From DASWJZ01 sp963805325 (GTDB taxonomy: Bacteria; Pseudomonadota; Alphaproteobacteria; Rhizobiales; Afifellaceae): 64,000 bases of DNA. Positions 7,978 to 17,162 of this stretch are shown one piece after another. The position numbers were made by a program, and so were the translations under genes. A model generated the notes under the pieces. It saw only the letters and a list, made by a program, of their open reading frames with translations. It searched no databases and was not told where the DNA came from. The stretch spans positions 1 to 64,000 of the forward strand of contig CAWDTS010000007.1 in NCBI GenBank assembly GCA_963805325.1, given 5' to 3'. Each line of letters begins with the position of its first letter. The stretch's first letter is position 1.

Positions 7978-8814
7978 ATGAGCGCGCTCAACACCGGCGA
8001 CAATTCTTTCGGCAGCTACCTGAGGGACCGCCGCGCCAGGCTTGACCCGGCAGCGTTCGGGCTTCCTTTGGCGCGCCGACGCACGCCGGGACTGAGGCGC
8101 GAAGAGGTGGCGCAGCGCGCCAATGTCAGCGCCACTTGGTACACTTGGCTGGAGCAGGGGCGGGGCGGCGCGCCGTCAGCCGATGTGCTCGATCGAATCG
8201 CCCGCGCTCTGATGCTGACCGACGTGGAGCGCGAGCATCTCTTCCTGCTCGGCCTCGGCCGTCCGCCCGAGATACGGCGGCTCGAAACGACCGAGGGCGT
8301 GACACCGCGGCTGCAGCGCCTGCTCGACGCGCTCGAGTTTAGCCCTGCCATGGTGAAGACCCCGGTCTGGGATGTGGTGGCATGGAACCGCGCAGCCTCG
8401 GCGGTGCTGACCGACTACGGCGCGATGCCTCCCGATCAGCGCAACGTGCTTCGCCAGATCTTCTGCGATCCGCGCGTGCACGCGGCGCAGACCGATTGGG
8501 AGGGCGTGGCGCGATTCGTCGTTGCCGCCTTCCGCGCGGACGTGGTGCGCGCCGGCGCGGCAAACGAGGTCAAGGCGCTGATCGACGAGCTCTCGCGGCT
8601 GAGCCCCGAATTCGCGGCGATGTGGCGCGACAACGACGTGCGCGGCTATGGCGGCGGCACGAAGCAGTTGCGGCATCCGGTCGTCGGTTTGATCGCGATG
8701 GAGTTTTCCGCCTTCGCGGTCGACGGTCGGCCCGATCTCAGCATGGTGGTGTACAATCCTGCGACGCCTGGGGACGCCGATCGCGTCAGATCCCTGGTCG
8801 AATCCCATCGCTAG
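7978..8814 (+). CDS. XRE-type helix-turn-helix regulator with MmyB-like C-terminal domain
   Basis: A 278-residue transcription regulator. Residues ~12-75 form an XRE helix-turn-helix (RTPGLRREEVAQRANVSATWY, shown split: RRTPGLRREEVAQRA then NVSATWYTWLEQGRG). The remainder, with WDVVAWNRAASAVLTDYG and ALIDELSRLSPEFAAMW, matches the MmyB-like PAS-type ligand-binding domain. Members commonly regulate a divergent oxidoreductase, and here the SDR gene lies 91 bases away on the other strand. Start at ATG 7978. The ligand is unknown. Confidence 0.9.
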   Translation: MSALNTGDNSFGSYLRDRRARLDPAAFGLPLARRRTPGLRREEVAQRANVSATWYTWLEQGRGGAPSADVLDRIARALMLTDVEREHLFLLGLGRPPEIRRLETTEGVTPRLQRLLDALEFSPAMVKTPVWDVVAWNRAASAVLTDYGAMPPDQRNVLRQIFCDPRVHAAQTDWEGVARFVVAAFRADVVRAGAANEVKALIDELSRLSPEFAAMWRDNDVRGYGGGTKQLRHPVVGLIAMEFSAFAVDGRPDLSMVVYNPATPGDADRVRSLVESHR

Positions 8815-8838
8815 GCATCGCGGACAGAACGCGGCAGA

Positions 8839-9573
8839 TCAGGGCAACGCTTCGAGCAGAGCCTTCAACGTCTCGATGGTTGATCGGTCGGCGACGCCGT
8901 CGACACGGCTTGCGCGGAAATGGCGCTGGAAGGCGGCAACGACGTCTTCGGTGCGTTGGTCGAAATCGCCTGTCACATCGATGCCGTAGCCGTAAAGCGC
9001 CAGCATCGCCTGAAGCGCTTCGACCGGCGCGCCCCGGTCGCCCTTCTGGAAGAAACGGCCGTCGCCGATCGCAACGGGCGCAACGAAGTGCCCGACGCCG
9101 GCCGCGGCGAGCCGTGCCCACGGAAACCGTTCGCCTGGATCGAGTTTGCGCCCGGTCGCGACATCGGAATGCGCGAGCACGCGGTGCGGCGGGATTTCGT
9201 GCCGGGCGAGGATCGCGCGGCACAGCGCGATCAGCGCCTCGATTTGCGCGTCGGGATATCCCGGCAGGCCGCCGGGATGCCCCGCATTCGCGATCTCGAT
9301 TCCGATCGAGCGCGAGTTGACATCGGTTGCCGTGCCGAAGCGCGCCTCGCCCGCGTGCCACGCACGGCGGTTTTCCGGCACGAGCGAAAGCACGCGGCCA
9401 TCCTGATGCACGAAATAATGCGCCGACACCTGGCTCCTCGGATCGCAGAGCCAGGCGAGCGCCTGCTCGTCGTTCGGCATGCCGGTGTAGTGGAGGAGCA
9501 GGATGTCGACCGGCCCGTCCTTGCGCTCACCGTGATTGGGGGAGGGCCGCTCGGCGATAGACAGAGTACTCAT
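8839..9573 (-). CDS. N-acetylmuramoyl-L-alanine amidase with peptidoglycan-binding domain
   Basis: A 244-residue amidase of the AmpD/AmiD (amidase_2) family, cleaving the lactyl-amide bond between muramic acid and the stem peptide. Zn ligands are seen in ILLLHYTGM (His), NSRSIGIEIAN (catalytic Glu) and VLAHSDVATGRKLDPG (His and Asp). The C-terminal ~70 residues (GDRGAPVEALQAMLALYGYG) form a peptidoglycan-binding domain. No obvious signal peptide follows ATG 9573, which suggests a cytoplasmic recycling role like AmpD, although the binding domain is more AmiD-like. Its ATG overlaps the stop of the upstream TerB-DnaJ gene (ATGA), so the two are coupled. Confidence 0.9.
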   Translation of the reverse strand: MSTLSIAERPSPNHGERKDGPVDILLLHYTGMPNDEQALAWLCDPRSQVSAHYFVHQDGRVLSLVPENRRAWHAGEARFGTATDVNSRSIGIEIANAGHPGGLPGYPDAQIEALIALCRAILARHEIPPHRVLAHSDVATGRKLDPGERFPWARLAAAGVGHFVAPVAIGDGRFFQKGDRGAPVEALQAMLALYGYGIDVTGDFDQRTEDVVAAFQRHFRASRVDGVADRSTIETLKALLEALP

Positions 9574-10274
9574 GTGCTTCGCCGGCTCCGCTCGATCTGA
9601 TCCCACGCGGCATTGATCGCGGCCAGCCGGTCGTTGGCAATGCGCGCGAATTCCGGCGGCACGCCGTGCGCCATCAGCCGGTCGGGATGGTTCTCCGAGA
9701 CGAGCTGGCGATAGTGGCGTCGGAGTTGCTGATCGTCCCACGAGCGGTCGGCGCCGAGGACGAGGTAAGGGTCGGCGCCCTCGTCGACGGCATGCCGTGC
9801 GCTAATCGTTTCGAAGCTGTGGTCGTCGAAACCGAAGATGCGCGCGACCTCGGTGAGATATTCGATCTCGCGCTCGTGCACCGCGCCGTCGGCGCGCGCG
9901 ATATCGAAGAGCCCGTCGAGCACCGCTTCGAGCATCGCCCGATCCCCGTCGAAGAGCCGCGCCACGTCGCGGGCATAGGAGTCGAAGCCTGCAACGTCGC
10001 GCTTCGCAAGGTTGTAGAAGCGGCTGACGCTCCGCTCTTCGCCCGGCGGAATCTCGAAGATGCGGCAAAACGCGTCGATCTCCGAGCGGCTCACCACGCC
10101 GTCCGCTTTCGCCATCTTGGCGGAGAGCGCGATCATCGCGATGGCAAAGGCCGCCTCGCGGCGCAGCTCCGTGTTGGCGATGCTGGCGAGCATCGCACGC
10201 AGCCCCGACATCGCCGCGCCGACCCGGCCGGCGCCGCCAGCCAACGTCGCTGCGATGCGCGAGAAAACACCCAT
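9570..10274 (-). CDS. DjlA-like protein: TerB domain plus C-terminal J-domain
   Basis: A 234-residue protein with a TerB-like helical domain (residues ~40-160; KMAKADGVVSRSEIDAFCRI and GLFDIARADGAVHEREIEYL each carry the acidic TerB repeat). A C-terminal J-domain follows (DPYLVLGADRSWDDQQLRRHYRQL), with the HPD signature in SENHPDRLMA, so it should stimulate DnaK ATPase. Unlike E. coli DjlA there is no clear N-terminal membrane helix. It is translationally coupled to the downstream amidase. Confidence 0.9.
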   Translation of the reverse strand: MGVFSRIAATLAGGAGRVGAAMSGLRAMLASIANTELRREAAFAIAMIALSAKMAKADGVVSRSEIDAFCRIFEIPPGEERSVSRFYNLAKRDVAGFDSYARDVARLFDGDRAMLEAVLDGLFDIARADGAVHEREIEYLTEVARIFGFDDHSFETISARHAVDEGADPYLVLGADRSWDDQQLRRHYRQLVSENHPDRLMAHGVPPEFARIANDRLAAINAAWDQIERSRRST

Positions 10275-10460
10275 GCGCCTTCCCTAACTGCGTCGGCCGA
10301 GGGTGGGAAGAGGCGCGGGGTGGCCCTGAAAATTCGCGCCCACGGTTGGGTTTAGGCCTCTTTGCTTACGCCGCGTTTACCCTGTTCGCCCACTCTCTCC
10401 CGATGCTTCGCCAATTTTCATCCGGTCACGCGGACGGGCGCCTGTCGCCACGGTGTTCCA

Positions 10461-10501
10461 TTGACCGCCCATAAAATCCCATGATACTCCATGTCATCCC
10501 G
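10461..10501 (+). promoter_or_regulatory. Candidate mraZ promoter overlapped by MraZ-type operator
   Basis: TTGACC (10461-10466) and the extended TGATACT (10482-10488) form a plausible promoter with a 16-base spacer. Over it lies an array at exact 10-base period: CCCA 10468, CCCA 10478, TCCA 10488 and CCCG 10498. On the other strand this reads CGGG, TGGA, TGGG, TGGG at 10-base spacing. E. coli MraZ binds TGGGN direct repeats separated by 5 bases, which is the same period. The layout predicts autorepression of the dcw operon by MraZ. Binding itself is not shown. Confidence 0.6.
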
Positions 10502-10640
10502 GCCGAGGGGCCCGGTCGCGTCTGCGCAGGAAGACGCCGGAAACGGCGGAAAAGTGCGCCTTCCTGGCAGGAACGAGGCTCGATCCGGTTGCGTCCTTCC
10601 CGTTGGGAGGCGGCGCCGGAGACTGCGGGAACGAGGGGCA

Positions 10641-11121
10641 ATGGACGGTTTCGTGGCCACATTCGTGAACCGGCTCGACCAGAAGGGTCGGGTATCGGTT
10701 CCGGCCCCGTTCCGTGCGGTGCTGGCCCGCGAGGGCGAGGACGGCCTCTACTGCTATCCGGCGCTCGACCGGCCGGCGATCGACGGCGGCGGAGCCAAGC
10801 TGAAGCAGGCGATCGCGGAACGTCTGAGCATTTTCGAGACCTTCTCGGAGGATCACGAAAGCCTGGCGACGGCCTTTTATGGCGAGTCCCGCGTCCTGAA
10901 GATCGACACGGACGGCCGCGTCGTGCTGCCGGAGGAGTTCCGTGCCTATGCGGGGATCGGCGAGACCGCGGTCTTCGTCGGCCAAGGCTACAAGTTCCAG
11001 ATCTGGGAGCCGCAGCGCTTCGAGGTGCGGCAGCGCGAGACGCGCGAGCATCTTCGCTCCGTCACGCGCTCTCTCGGCAAATCCAGTTCCACGAGCTTCG
11101 GGCAGGGGGGAACCGGCATGA
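10641..11121 (+). CDS. mraZ: Division/cell-wall cluster regulator MraZ
   Basis: A DNA-binding protein with two AbrB-like SpoVT domains, first gene of the dcw cluster and its likely autorepressor. The first repeat is VNRLDQKGRVSVPAPFRAVL (residues ~7-26), the second VLKIDTDGRVVLPEEFRAYA (~85-105). In the sequence as given no stop follows, and the frame runs straight into rsmH, giving a 503-residue fusion. The G6 run at 11103-11108 is the likely cause: with five G the frame ends GQGEPA and stops at 11119-11121, giving an ATGA overlap with rsmH as at most other junctions here. The end given is that inferred one. Confidence 0.85.
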
Positions 11122-12152
11122 CGGCGGGCCGCGGCGCGAAAGCGTCTGCTGGCGGACTGGCTCGCCACGTACCGGTCCTCCTGCCCGAGATGCTTCGCTA
11201 TCTGGAAGTCGTCGAGGGCGGCCGCTACATCGACGGCACCTTTGGGGCCGGCGGCTATACGCGCGCCATACTGGAGCGCGGCGGCAGCGTGCTCGCGCTC
11301 GACCGCGACCGCGCCGCGATCGAGGCGGGCGCATCCATGGTGACGGAGTTCGCCGGCCGCCTGATCCTTGTTGAAGGGCGCTTCTCCGATCTCGACGCGC
11401 ACGCGCGCGCCGCCGGCTTCTTCCCCGTCGACGGCGTAGTCCTCGACGTGGGCGTCTCTTCCATGCAGATCGACGATGCGGCGCGCGGCTTCTCGTTCCG
11501 CAATGACGGGCCGCTCGACATGCGCATGGGGCCGTCTGGCGCCGACGCCGCGATGCTCGTGAATCGCGCGCCGGCCAAGGAGCTTGCCGCGATCATCCGC
11601 GTCTACGGCGAGGAGCGGAAAGCCGGCCGCGTCGCCCGCGCGATCGAAAGAGCGCGCGCCGAGGAGCCGATCACCCGCACCGGACGGCTCGCCGAGATCG
11701 TCGCCGCGGCAGCCGGTCCCGCCGGCGCCTCGCGCATCCATCCGGCGACGCGCACGTTCCAGGCGCTTCGCATCTTCATCAACCGCGAGCTTGAGGAACT
11801 TGCCGAAGCACTCGCCGCCGCCGAGGCCGTGCTCGCCGAGGGCGGACGTCTCGTCGTCGTCGCCTTCCACTCGCTCGAGGACCGCATCGTGAAGCGCTTC
11901 CTGCAGGAGCGTGCGCGCGAGGCGCGCGGCTCCCGCCATATGCCGCTCGCACAATCCGCCCCGCCGACGTTCCAACTCGCCGCGCGCGGCGCGGTCGAAC
12001 CCTCGGCCGCCGAGGTCGAGGAAAATCCGCGCGCCCGCTCGGCGCGGCTTCGCGCAGCCGTGCGCACGGCGGCGTCTGCTCGTGCGGTCGATTTCGCCGC
12101 GCTCGGCGTGCCGCAGCTTCAGGGCGTCGCAGGACCGGAGGCGTATCAGTGA
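11118..12152 (+). CDS. rsmH: 16S rRNA (cytosine(1402)-N(4))-methyltransferase
   Basis: An S-adenosylmethionine-dependent methylase of C1402 in the decoding centre of 16S rRNA, about 344 residues. Motifs include HVPVLLPEMLRYL, YIDGTFGAGGYTRAIL (SAM site), VDGVVLDVGVSSMQID, RGFSFRNDGPLDMRM and VVVAFHSLEDRIVKRF. The ATG at 11118 (MTAGRGAKAS) precedes the conserved start of the family by ~11 residues. As sequenced it is in frame with mraZ and could be read as a fusion protein, which I consider an artefact of one extra G. Its TGA overlaps the ftsL start (GTGA). Confidence 0.95.
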   Translation: MTAGRGAKASAGGLARHVPVLLPEMLRYLEVVEGGRYIDGTFGAGGYTRAILERGGSVLALDRDRAAIEAGASMVTEFAGRLILVEGRFSDLDAHARAAGFFPVDGVVLDVGVSSMQIDDAARGFSFRNDGPLDMRMGPSGADAAMLVNRAPAKELAAIIRVYGEERKAGRVARAIERARAEEPITRTGRLAEIVAAAAGPAGASRIHPATRTFQALRIFINRELEELAEALAAAEAVLAEGGRLVVVAFHSLEDRIVKRFLQERAREARGSRHMPLAQSAPPTFQLAARGAVEPSAAEVEENPRARSARLRAAVRTAASARAVDFAALGVPQLQGVAGPEAYQ

Positions 12153-12505
12153 TCCGCTGGTTACAGGTCGTCTCCGTCGTCGCCGCCGCGAGCTCGGCCG
12201 TCTTCGTGTTTCAGGTGAAGTACCGCGCCGAAGCCATCGCTGAACATGCGGCCCAGCTGCAGCGCGATCTCGACCAGGAGAAGGAGACGCAGTCGCTTCT
12301 TGCGGCGGAGTGGAGCCTCCTCATTCAGCCGGCGCGCGTGCAGGCCCTGGTCGAGCGCCACAACGACATCCTGAAGCTCCAGCCGCTCGACCCGAGGCAG
12401 ATCACCCGCATCGAGAACCTGCCGATGCGCCCAACCGGCCCCGCGCCCAACGACGAGGCGGCGCTTTCCGCAATCCTCGAAATGCCCACGGACGTGCTGC
12501 GATGA
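12149..12505 (+). CDS. ftsL: Cell division protein FtsL
   Basis: A 118-residue bitopic inner-membrane protein of the FtsQLB subcomplex, which activates the septal synthase FtsW-FtsI. It has a short N-terminal cytoplasmic segment, one membrane helix (WLQVVSVVAAASSAVFVFQV, residues 4-23) and a coiled coil (AEHAAQLQRDLDQEKETQSL), followed by the conserved IQPARVQALVERH. The assignment rests on this layout and its place between rsmH and ftsI, because FtsL sequences are poorly conserved. GTG start overlaps the rsmH stop; ATGA overlap with ftsI. Confidence 0.88.
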   Translation: MIRWLQVVSVVAAASSAVFVFQVKYRAEAIAEHAAQLQRDLDQEKETQSLLAAEWSLLIQPARVQALVERHNDILKLQPLDPRQITRIENLPMRPTGPAPNDEAALSAILEMPTDVLR

Positions 12506-14227
12506 GTGCGATTGCCGATACCCCCTCTACTTGGCGGCACCAGCGCGCCAACGCCAAGGCGCCGGCCCGCGACCCGGAGCGCCGCGGTCGTCTCCGCGTC
12601 GTGCTCGCGATGCTCGGCTTCGGCCTGCTCTATACGGCGCTCGCCGCGAAGCTCGTGCTTCTCGGCGTCAGCGGGAAGGACGCGACGGACGACGGCGCGA
12701 ATTTCGCACGCACCGCCTCGCAGGCACGTCCCGATATCGTTGACCGCAACGGCGAGACGCTGGCGACCGATATCCGCACCGCGGCACTCTTCGCCGAGCC
12801 CCGCTACATCGTCGATCCGGACGAGGCGACGGAGCAACTCGTCTCCGTGCTTCCCGACCTCGATCGCACGCGCCTCCGGCAGGAGCTCGCGAGCAATTCC
12901 AAGTTCGCTTACATCAAGCGCGAGATCACGCCGCGCCAGCAGCAGGCGATCCACAAGCTCGGCATTCCCGGCATCGGCTTCCGCGTGGAGAACCGGCGCT
13001 TCTACCCCGGCGGCCCCGCCGCCGCGCACGTGCTCGGCACCGTCAACATCGACAATCAGGGCATCGCCGGCATCGAGAAGCACATCGACGAATCCTTCTT
13101 GAACGACATTCACGCCGCAGGCTTCGGTTCCGGCAACAATCTTGAGCCGGTCAAGCTCTCGCTCGATCTTCGCGTGCAGCACGTCGTGCGCGATGAGCTG
13201 ACTCAGGCGATGGGTCGCTACGACGCGATCGCCGCGATCGGCATCGTGCTCGACGTCAAGACCGGCGAGATCCTTGGCATGAACTCCGTGCCCGATTTCG
13301 ACGCCAACAATCGCGACGAGGCGCTCGACAAGGATAAGATGAACCGCGCGATCGTCGGCGTTTATGAGATGGGGTCCACTTTCAAGGGCTTCACCACCGC
13401 GATGGCGCTCGATTCCGGCGCCGTGAAGATCACCGATTCCTTCGACGCGACGAGCGGGCTGACGGTCGGCGGCTTCACCATCCACGATTTCCACGCCAAG
13501 CACCGCTGGCTGACCGTGCCGGAAATCTTCATCTATTCGTCGAACGTTGGTGCGGCGCGCATGGCGCTCGCCGTCGGCATGCAGGGCCAGCACGACTATC
13601 TTGAGCGTTTTGGGCTGCTCGACACCCTGCACACCGAATTGCCCGAGGCGGGCGCGCCGATCGTCCCAAAAATGCCTTGGCCGAAGGTCACATGTGTCAC
13701 CATGGCTTTCGGGCACGGCATTTCGGTCTCTCCGATGCAGACGGCGGCGGCGGGCGCGGCGCTCGTCAACGGCGGCTACTACATCACGCCGACCTTCCTG
13801 CCGCGTTCGCCGGACGAGGCGGCGCAGATCGCCAAACCGATCCTGAAGCCTGAGACGAGCCGGCTGCTTCGCCAGCTTTTCCGGCTGAACGTGCTGAAAG
13901 GCTCCGGCAGGCAGGCCAACGTGCCGGGCTACAATGTCGGCGGAAAGACCGGGACGGCCGAAAAGGTCGAGAACGGCCGCTATTCCGGCCAACAAGCGGC
14001 GGAACGCCTTCCTTGCGGCATTCCCGATGGATGCGCCGAAATATCTGGTGCTCGTCGTGCTTGACGAGCCGAAGCCCGAGAAGCCAGGAATGGGCGCCAC
14101 CGCCGGAATGAATGCGGCGCCCACGGTCGGCAACATCGTCCGCCGCATTGCACCGATGCTTGGAGTCGAACCGAAGCCGAACGATCCCGAAGACGATCCG
14201 GCGATGGCTCTTGCCTTCGCCCAGTGA
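12502..14227 (+). CDS. ftsI: Peptidoglycan D,D-transpeptidase FtsI (PBP3), frameshifted in this sequence
   Basis: The septal class B penicillin-binding protein that crosslinks peptidoglycan at the division site. It has one membrane helix (residues ~35-55), a dimerisation domain (ARPDIVDRNGETLATDI) and a transpeptidase domain. The active-site motifs are MGSTFKGF (Ser292, Lys295), YSSNVG (Ser346-Asn348) and GGKTGTAEK (Lys482). About 14 residues after KTG the frame breaks at TTCCGGCC (13984-13990). Removing one G restores YSANKRRNAFLAAFPMDAPK and the rest of the C-terminus to the stop at 14227. The gene is essential in relatives, so a sequencing error is more likely than a real mutation. Confidence 0.93.
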
Positions 14228-14249
14228 GTCACCCAGCGAGGAAGCCGTA

Positions 14250-15737
14250 TTGACTGAGGAAAGACGCTATGGCCCGCGCCGGCTGGCGTCGCTTCTCTCA
14301 AACGACGTCCAAGTTTCCGCCGAGCAGGGGAATATCTGGATTCAGGGCCTGACCTCCGACAGCCGGGCGGTCCGGCCGGGCATGCTCTTCGCGGCGCTTC
14401 CCGGTAACAAGACCGACGGCGCGAAGTTCGTGCCCGCCGCGATGAAGGCCGGCGCCGCCGCGATCCTGATCGGAAACCAGATCCTCGACGGCGCGTATTC
14501 CGTCCCGATCATCCGCGTCGACGATCCCCGCCGTGCGCTGTCGCTGATGGCCTCGCGCTACTTCGCGCGCCAGCCGCGCACCGTCGCCGCCGTCACCGGT
14601 ACCAACGGGAAGACTTCAGTCACCGTCTTCCTGCGCCAGATTTGGGAGAAGGCCGGCCACAAGGCGGCGAGTCTCGGAACGATCGGCCTTGTTGCACGGG
14701 ACAAGGTCCTGGAAGGCAACCTGACCACGCCCGACCCCGTGAGGCTCCACGAGATACTTGCCGATCTCGCCGGAGCCGAGGTGACGCATCTCGCCATGGA
14801 GGCGTCGAGCCATGGCCTTGAGCAGCGACGGCTCGACGGCGTGCGTCTCTCTGCCGGCGCCTTCACCAACCTGACGCGCGACCATCTCGATTATCACCCG
14901 ACGCTCGAAGCCTATTTCAACGCCAAGCTCCGGCTGTTCGACACGCTTCTGCCGAAGGGCACGGCGGCAATTGTCGATGCCGACCACAGCGAGGCGGCGC
15001 GCATCCAGGAAATCGCCAAGCAGCGCGAGCTCGATTTCTTCAGCGTCGGGAAGAAGGGCGAGACCCTGCGCCTCGTCTCGGCGACGCGCATGCATGACGG
15101 CTCGCGGCTGCTGATCGAGGCGTTCGGCGAGAAGCACTACGTGCCGCTCCCGCTCGTCGGCGCATTCCAGATATCGAATGCGCTCGTGGCCGCAGCGCTC
15201 GCAATCGCGACCGGTGTGGAGGCGCACAAGGCGCTCGCGAGCCTGAGTGAGCTGAAAGGCGCGAGCGGCCGGCTGGAATTGGTCGGCGCGCATCCCTCCG
15301 GCGCACGCGTTTTCGTGGATTACGCCCATACGCCCGACGCGCTTTCGAACGCGCTGAAGGCGCTCCGCCCGCATGCCGCGCGCAGCCTTGTCGTCGTCCT
15401 CGGCGCCGGCGGCGACCGCGACCCCGGCAAGCGTCCGCTAATGGGCGAGGCCGCTGCTGCCGCCGCCGACCGCGTGATCGTCACCGACGACAATCCTCGC
15501 AGCGAGGATCCGGCGGTGATCCGCAAGGCCGTCATCGCCGGGGCGCCGAAGGCGGAGGAGGTGGGCGACCGCGGCGTCGCGATCCGGGTCGCCGTCTCCG
15601 GCCTGCGCGAGGGCGACATCCTGCTGATCGCCGGAAAGGGTCACGAGACGGGACAGACCGTCGGGGACAAGGTGCTTCCCTTCTCCGACCAGGAAGAGGC
15701 GATGAAAGCGCTTCGCGCCGCAGGGGCCAGGCTGTGA
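14250..15737 (+). CDS. murE: UDP-MurNAc-L-Ala-D-Glu--meso-diaminopimelate ligase
   Basis: The third Mur ligase, adding meso-diaminopimelate to the stem peptide with ATP. Mur ligase domains are in normal order: N-terminal LTSDSRAVRPGMLFAALPG, ATP site VAAVTGTNGKTSVTVFLRQIW (P-loop GTNGKT), and C-terminal VFVDYAHTPDALSNAL. The DNPR motif (VTDDNPRSEDP) specifies diaminopimelate rather than lysine. The start is taken as TTG 14250 (LTEERRYGP), 22 bases after ftsI; the frame is open further upstream but only in shadow of ftsI. Length 495 residues is typical. The stop overlaps the murF GTG (GTGA). Confidence 0.96.
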   Translation: MTEERRYGPRRLASLLSNDVQVSAEQGNIWIQGLTSDSRAVRPGMLFAALPGNKTDGAKFVPAAMKAGAAAILIGNQILDGAYSVPIIRVDDPRRALSLMASRYFARQPRTVAAVTGTNGKTSVTVFLRQIWEKAGHKAASLGTIGLVARDKVLEGNLTTPDPVRLHEILADLAGAEVTHLAMEASSHGLEQRRLDGVRLSAGAFTNLTRDHLDYHPTLEAYFNAKLRLFDTLLPKGTAAIVDADHSEAARIQEIAKQRELDFFSVGKKGETLRLVSATRMHDGSRLLIEAFGEKHYVPLPLVGAFQISNALVAAALAIATGVEAHKALASLSELKGASGRLELVGAHPSGARVFVDYAHTPDALSNALKALRPHAARSLVVVLGAGGDRDPGKRPLMGEAAAAAADRVIVTDDNPRSEDPAVIRKAVIAGAPKAEEVGDRGVAIRVAVSGLREGDILLIAGKGHETGQTVGDKVLPFSDQEEAMKALRAAGARL

Positions 15738-17143
15738 GCGCGCTCTGGAAGACCGCGGATTTCGTCGCCGCCTCCGGCGGCTGGCTTCATGGTGACGCGC
15801 CGACCGAGATCGTCGGCGTGTCGATCGACACACGCACCATCGGCCCGGGCGAGGCGTTCGTCGCGATACGCGGCGATAACCGCGACGGGCATGACTTCGT
15901 GGAAGCCGCCCTCAAGGCCGGCGCTGGTCTCGCCGTCGTCGAGGAGGGGCGGGCGCCAAAACATCTCGCGCCGCTTCTGATCGTCCCTGACGATCCGCTT
16001 GACGCGCTCCAGCGCATTGGCATTGCTGCGCGCCACAGGATGAAGGGCTCCGTCGTCGCCGTGACCGGCTCGGTCGGCAAGACCGGCACGACGGAGATGC
16101 TGAGGATCGCGCTGTCCGCGCTCGGCCCCACGCATTCGCCGATCGGCTCGTTCAACAATCACTGGGGCGTTCCCTTGACGCTCGCCCGCATGCCGGAGGC
16201 GACGCGCTACGGCATCTTCGAGATCGGCATGAACCATGCCGGGGAAATCCGCCCGCTGACGCAACTCGTCAGGCCGCACGTCGCGATCGTCACGACGGTC
16301 GGCCCGGTGCATCTCGAATATTTCGAGAGCGAAGCCGGGATCGCGGAAGCCAAGGCCGAGATTTTCGAAGGACTCGAGGAAAACGGCGTCGCCGTCCTGA
16401 ACCGCGACAATGCCTGGTTCGAGCTGCTTGCCGAGCGCGCCCGGGCTCACGGCGCGCGCGTCGTGACCTTCGGCGAGCATGCTTCCGCCGACGTTCGCCT
16501 CGTCCGCGTCGCGCTGAAGGAGGACGGCTCCTGCGTCGGTGCCGAGCTTTTCGGCACGCCCGTCGCCTATCGGCTCGGCGCCCCCGGCCGCCACCTCGTC
16601 GAGAATTCGCTCGCCGTCCTCGCCGCCTGCCACGCGCTCGATGCCGACATGGCGCGCGTTGTTCTGGCGCTCGCCGAGTTCCGCGCGCCGAAGGGCCGCG
16701 GACAGCGGCTCCGCCTCTCGCATCCCTCCGGCCCCTTCACGCTGATCGACGAGAGCTACAACGCCAACCCCGCCTCGATGCGGGCGGCGCTGGCGCTTCT
16801 CGGTCAGACCAGCCCCGACGGCCGCGGACGCCGGATCGCAGTTCTCGGCGACATGCTGGAGCTCGGCGACGCGGGCTCGTCGCTGCATCGGGGGCTTGGC
16901 CCGGCTGTGGCGGAATCCGGTGCCGACCTGGTCTTTCTGGCCGGCCCGCAGATGGCTGACCTTTGGCAGGACTTGCCCGATCAGCGCCGGGGGGCCTATG
17001 CCGAAAAAGCTGCGGATCTTGAGCCAATTCTCCTTGAGACGGTCGGGCCGGGAGACGTGCTCATGATGAAGGCCTCGCTCGGCAGCCGGCTCGGCCCGGT
17101 CGTCGAGGCGGTGAAGCGCTATTTTTCGGGGGAGTCGGAATGA
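15734..17143 (+). CDS. murF: UDP-MurNAc-tripeptide--D-Ala-D-Ala ligase
   Basis: The last cytoplasmic Mur ligase, 469 residues, joins D-Ala-D-Ala to the tripeptide precursor. The P-loop is VVAVTGSVGKTGTTEMLR; other signatures are GSFNNHWGVPLTLARMP, RYGIFEIGMNHAGEI and TLIDESYNANPASMRAAL. The GTG start at 15734 overlaps the murE stop by four bases, indicating translational coupling. Its dipeptide substrate is made by Ddl, encoded about 9 kb downstream in the same cluster. Confidence 0.96.
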   Translation: MSALWKTADFVAASGGWLHGDAPTEIVGVSIDTRTIGPGEAFVAIRGDNRDGHDFVEAALKAGAGLAVVEEGRAPKHLAPLLIVPDDPLDALQRIGIAARHRMKGSVVAVTGSVGKTGTTEMLRIALSALGPTHSPIGSFNNHWGVPLTLARMPEATRYGIFEIGMNHAGEIRPLTQLVRPHVAIVTTVGPVHLEYFESEAGIAEAKAEIFEGLEENGVAVLNRDNAWFELLAERARAHGARVVTFGEHASADVRLVRVALKEDGSCVGAELFGTPVAYRLGAPGRHLVENSLAVLAACHALDADMARVVLALAEFRAPKGRGQRLRLSHPSGPFTLIDESYNANPASMRAALALLGQTSPDGRGRRIAVLGDMLELGDAGSSLHRGLGPAVAESGADLVFLAGPQMADLWQDLPDQRRGAYAEKAADLEPILLETVGPGDVLMMKASLGSRLGPVVEAVKRYFSGESE

Positions 17144-17162
17144 CGGCGGCGCGTTTGGGCGG

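Noticed and set aside
10491..10640. N-terminal extension of MraZ from an upstream in-frame start
   Set aside because: The 50 extra residues are Arg/Gly-rich with no family match and would start just at the operator. ATG 10641 begins the first SpoVT domain properly.
12325..14301. A 658-codon open frame on the minus strand
   Set aside because: Antisense shadow of ftsI; no domain.
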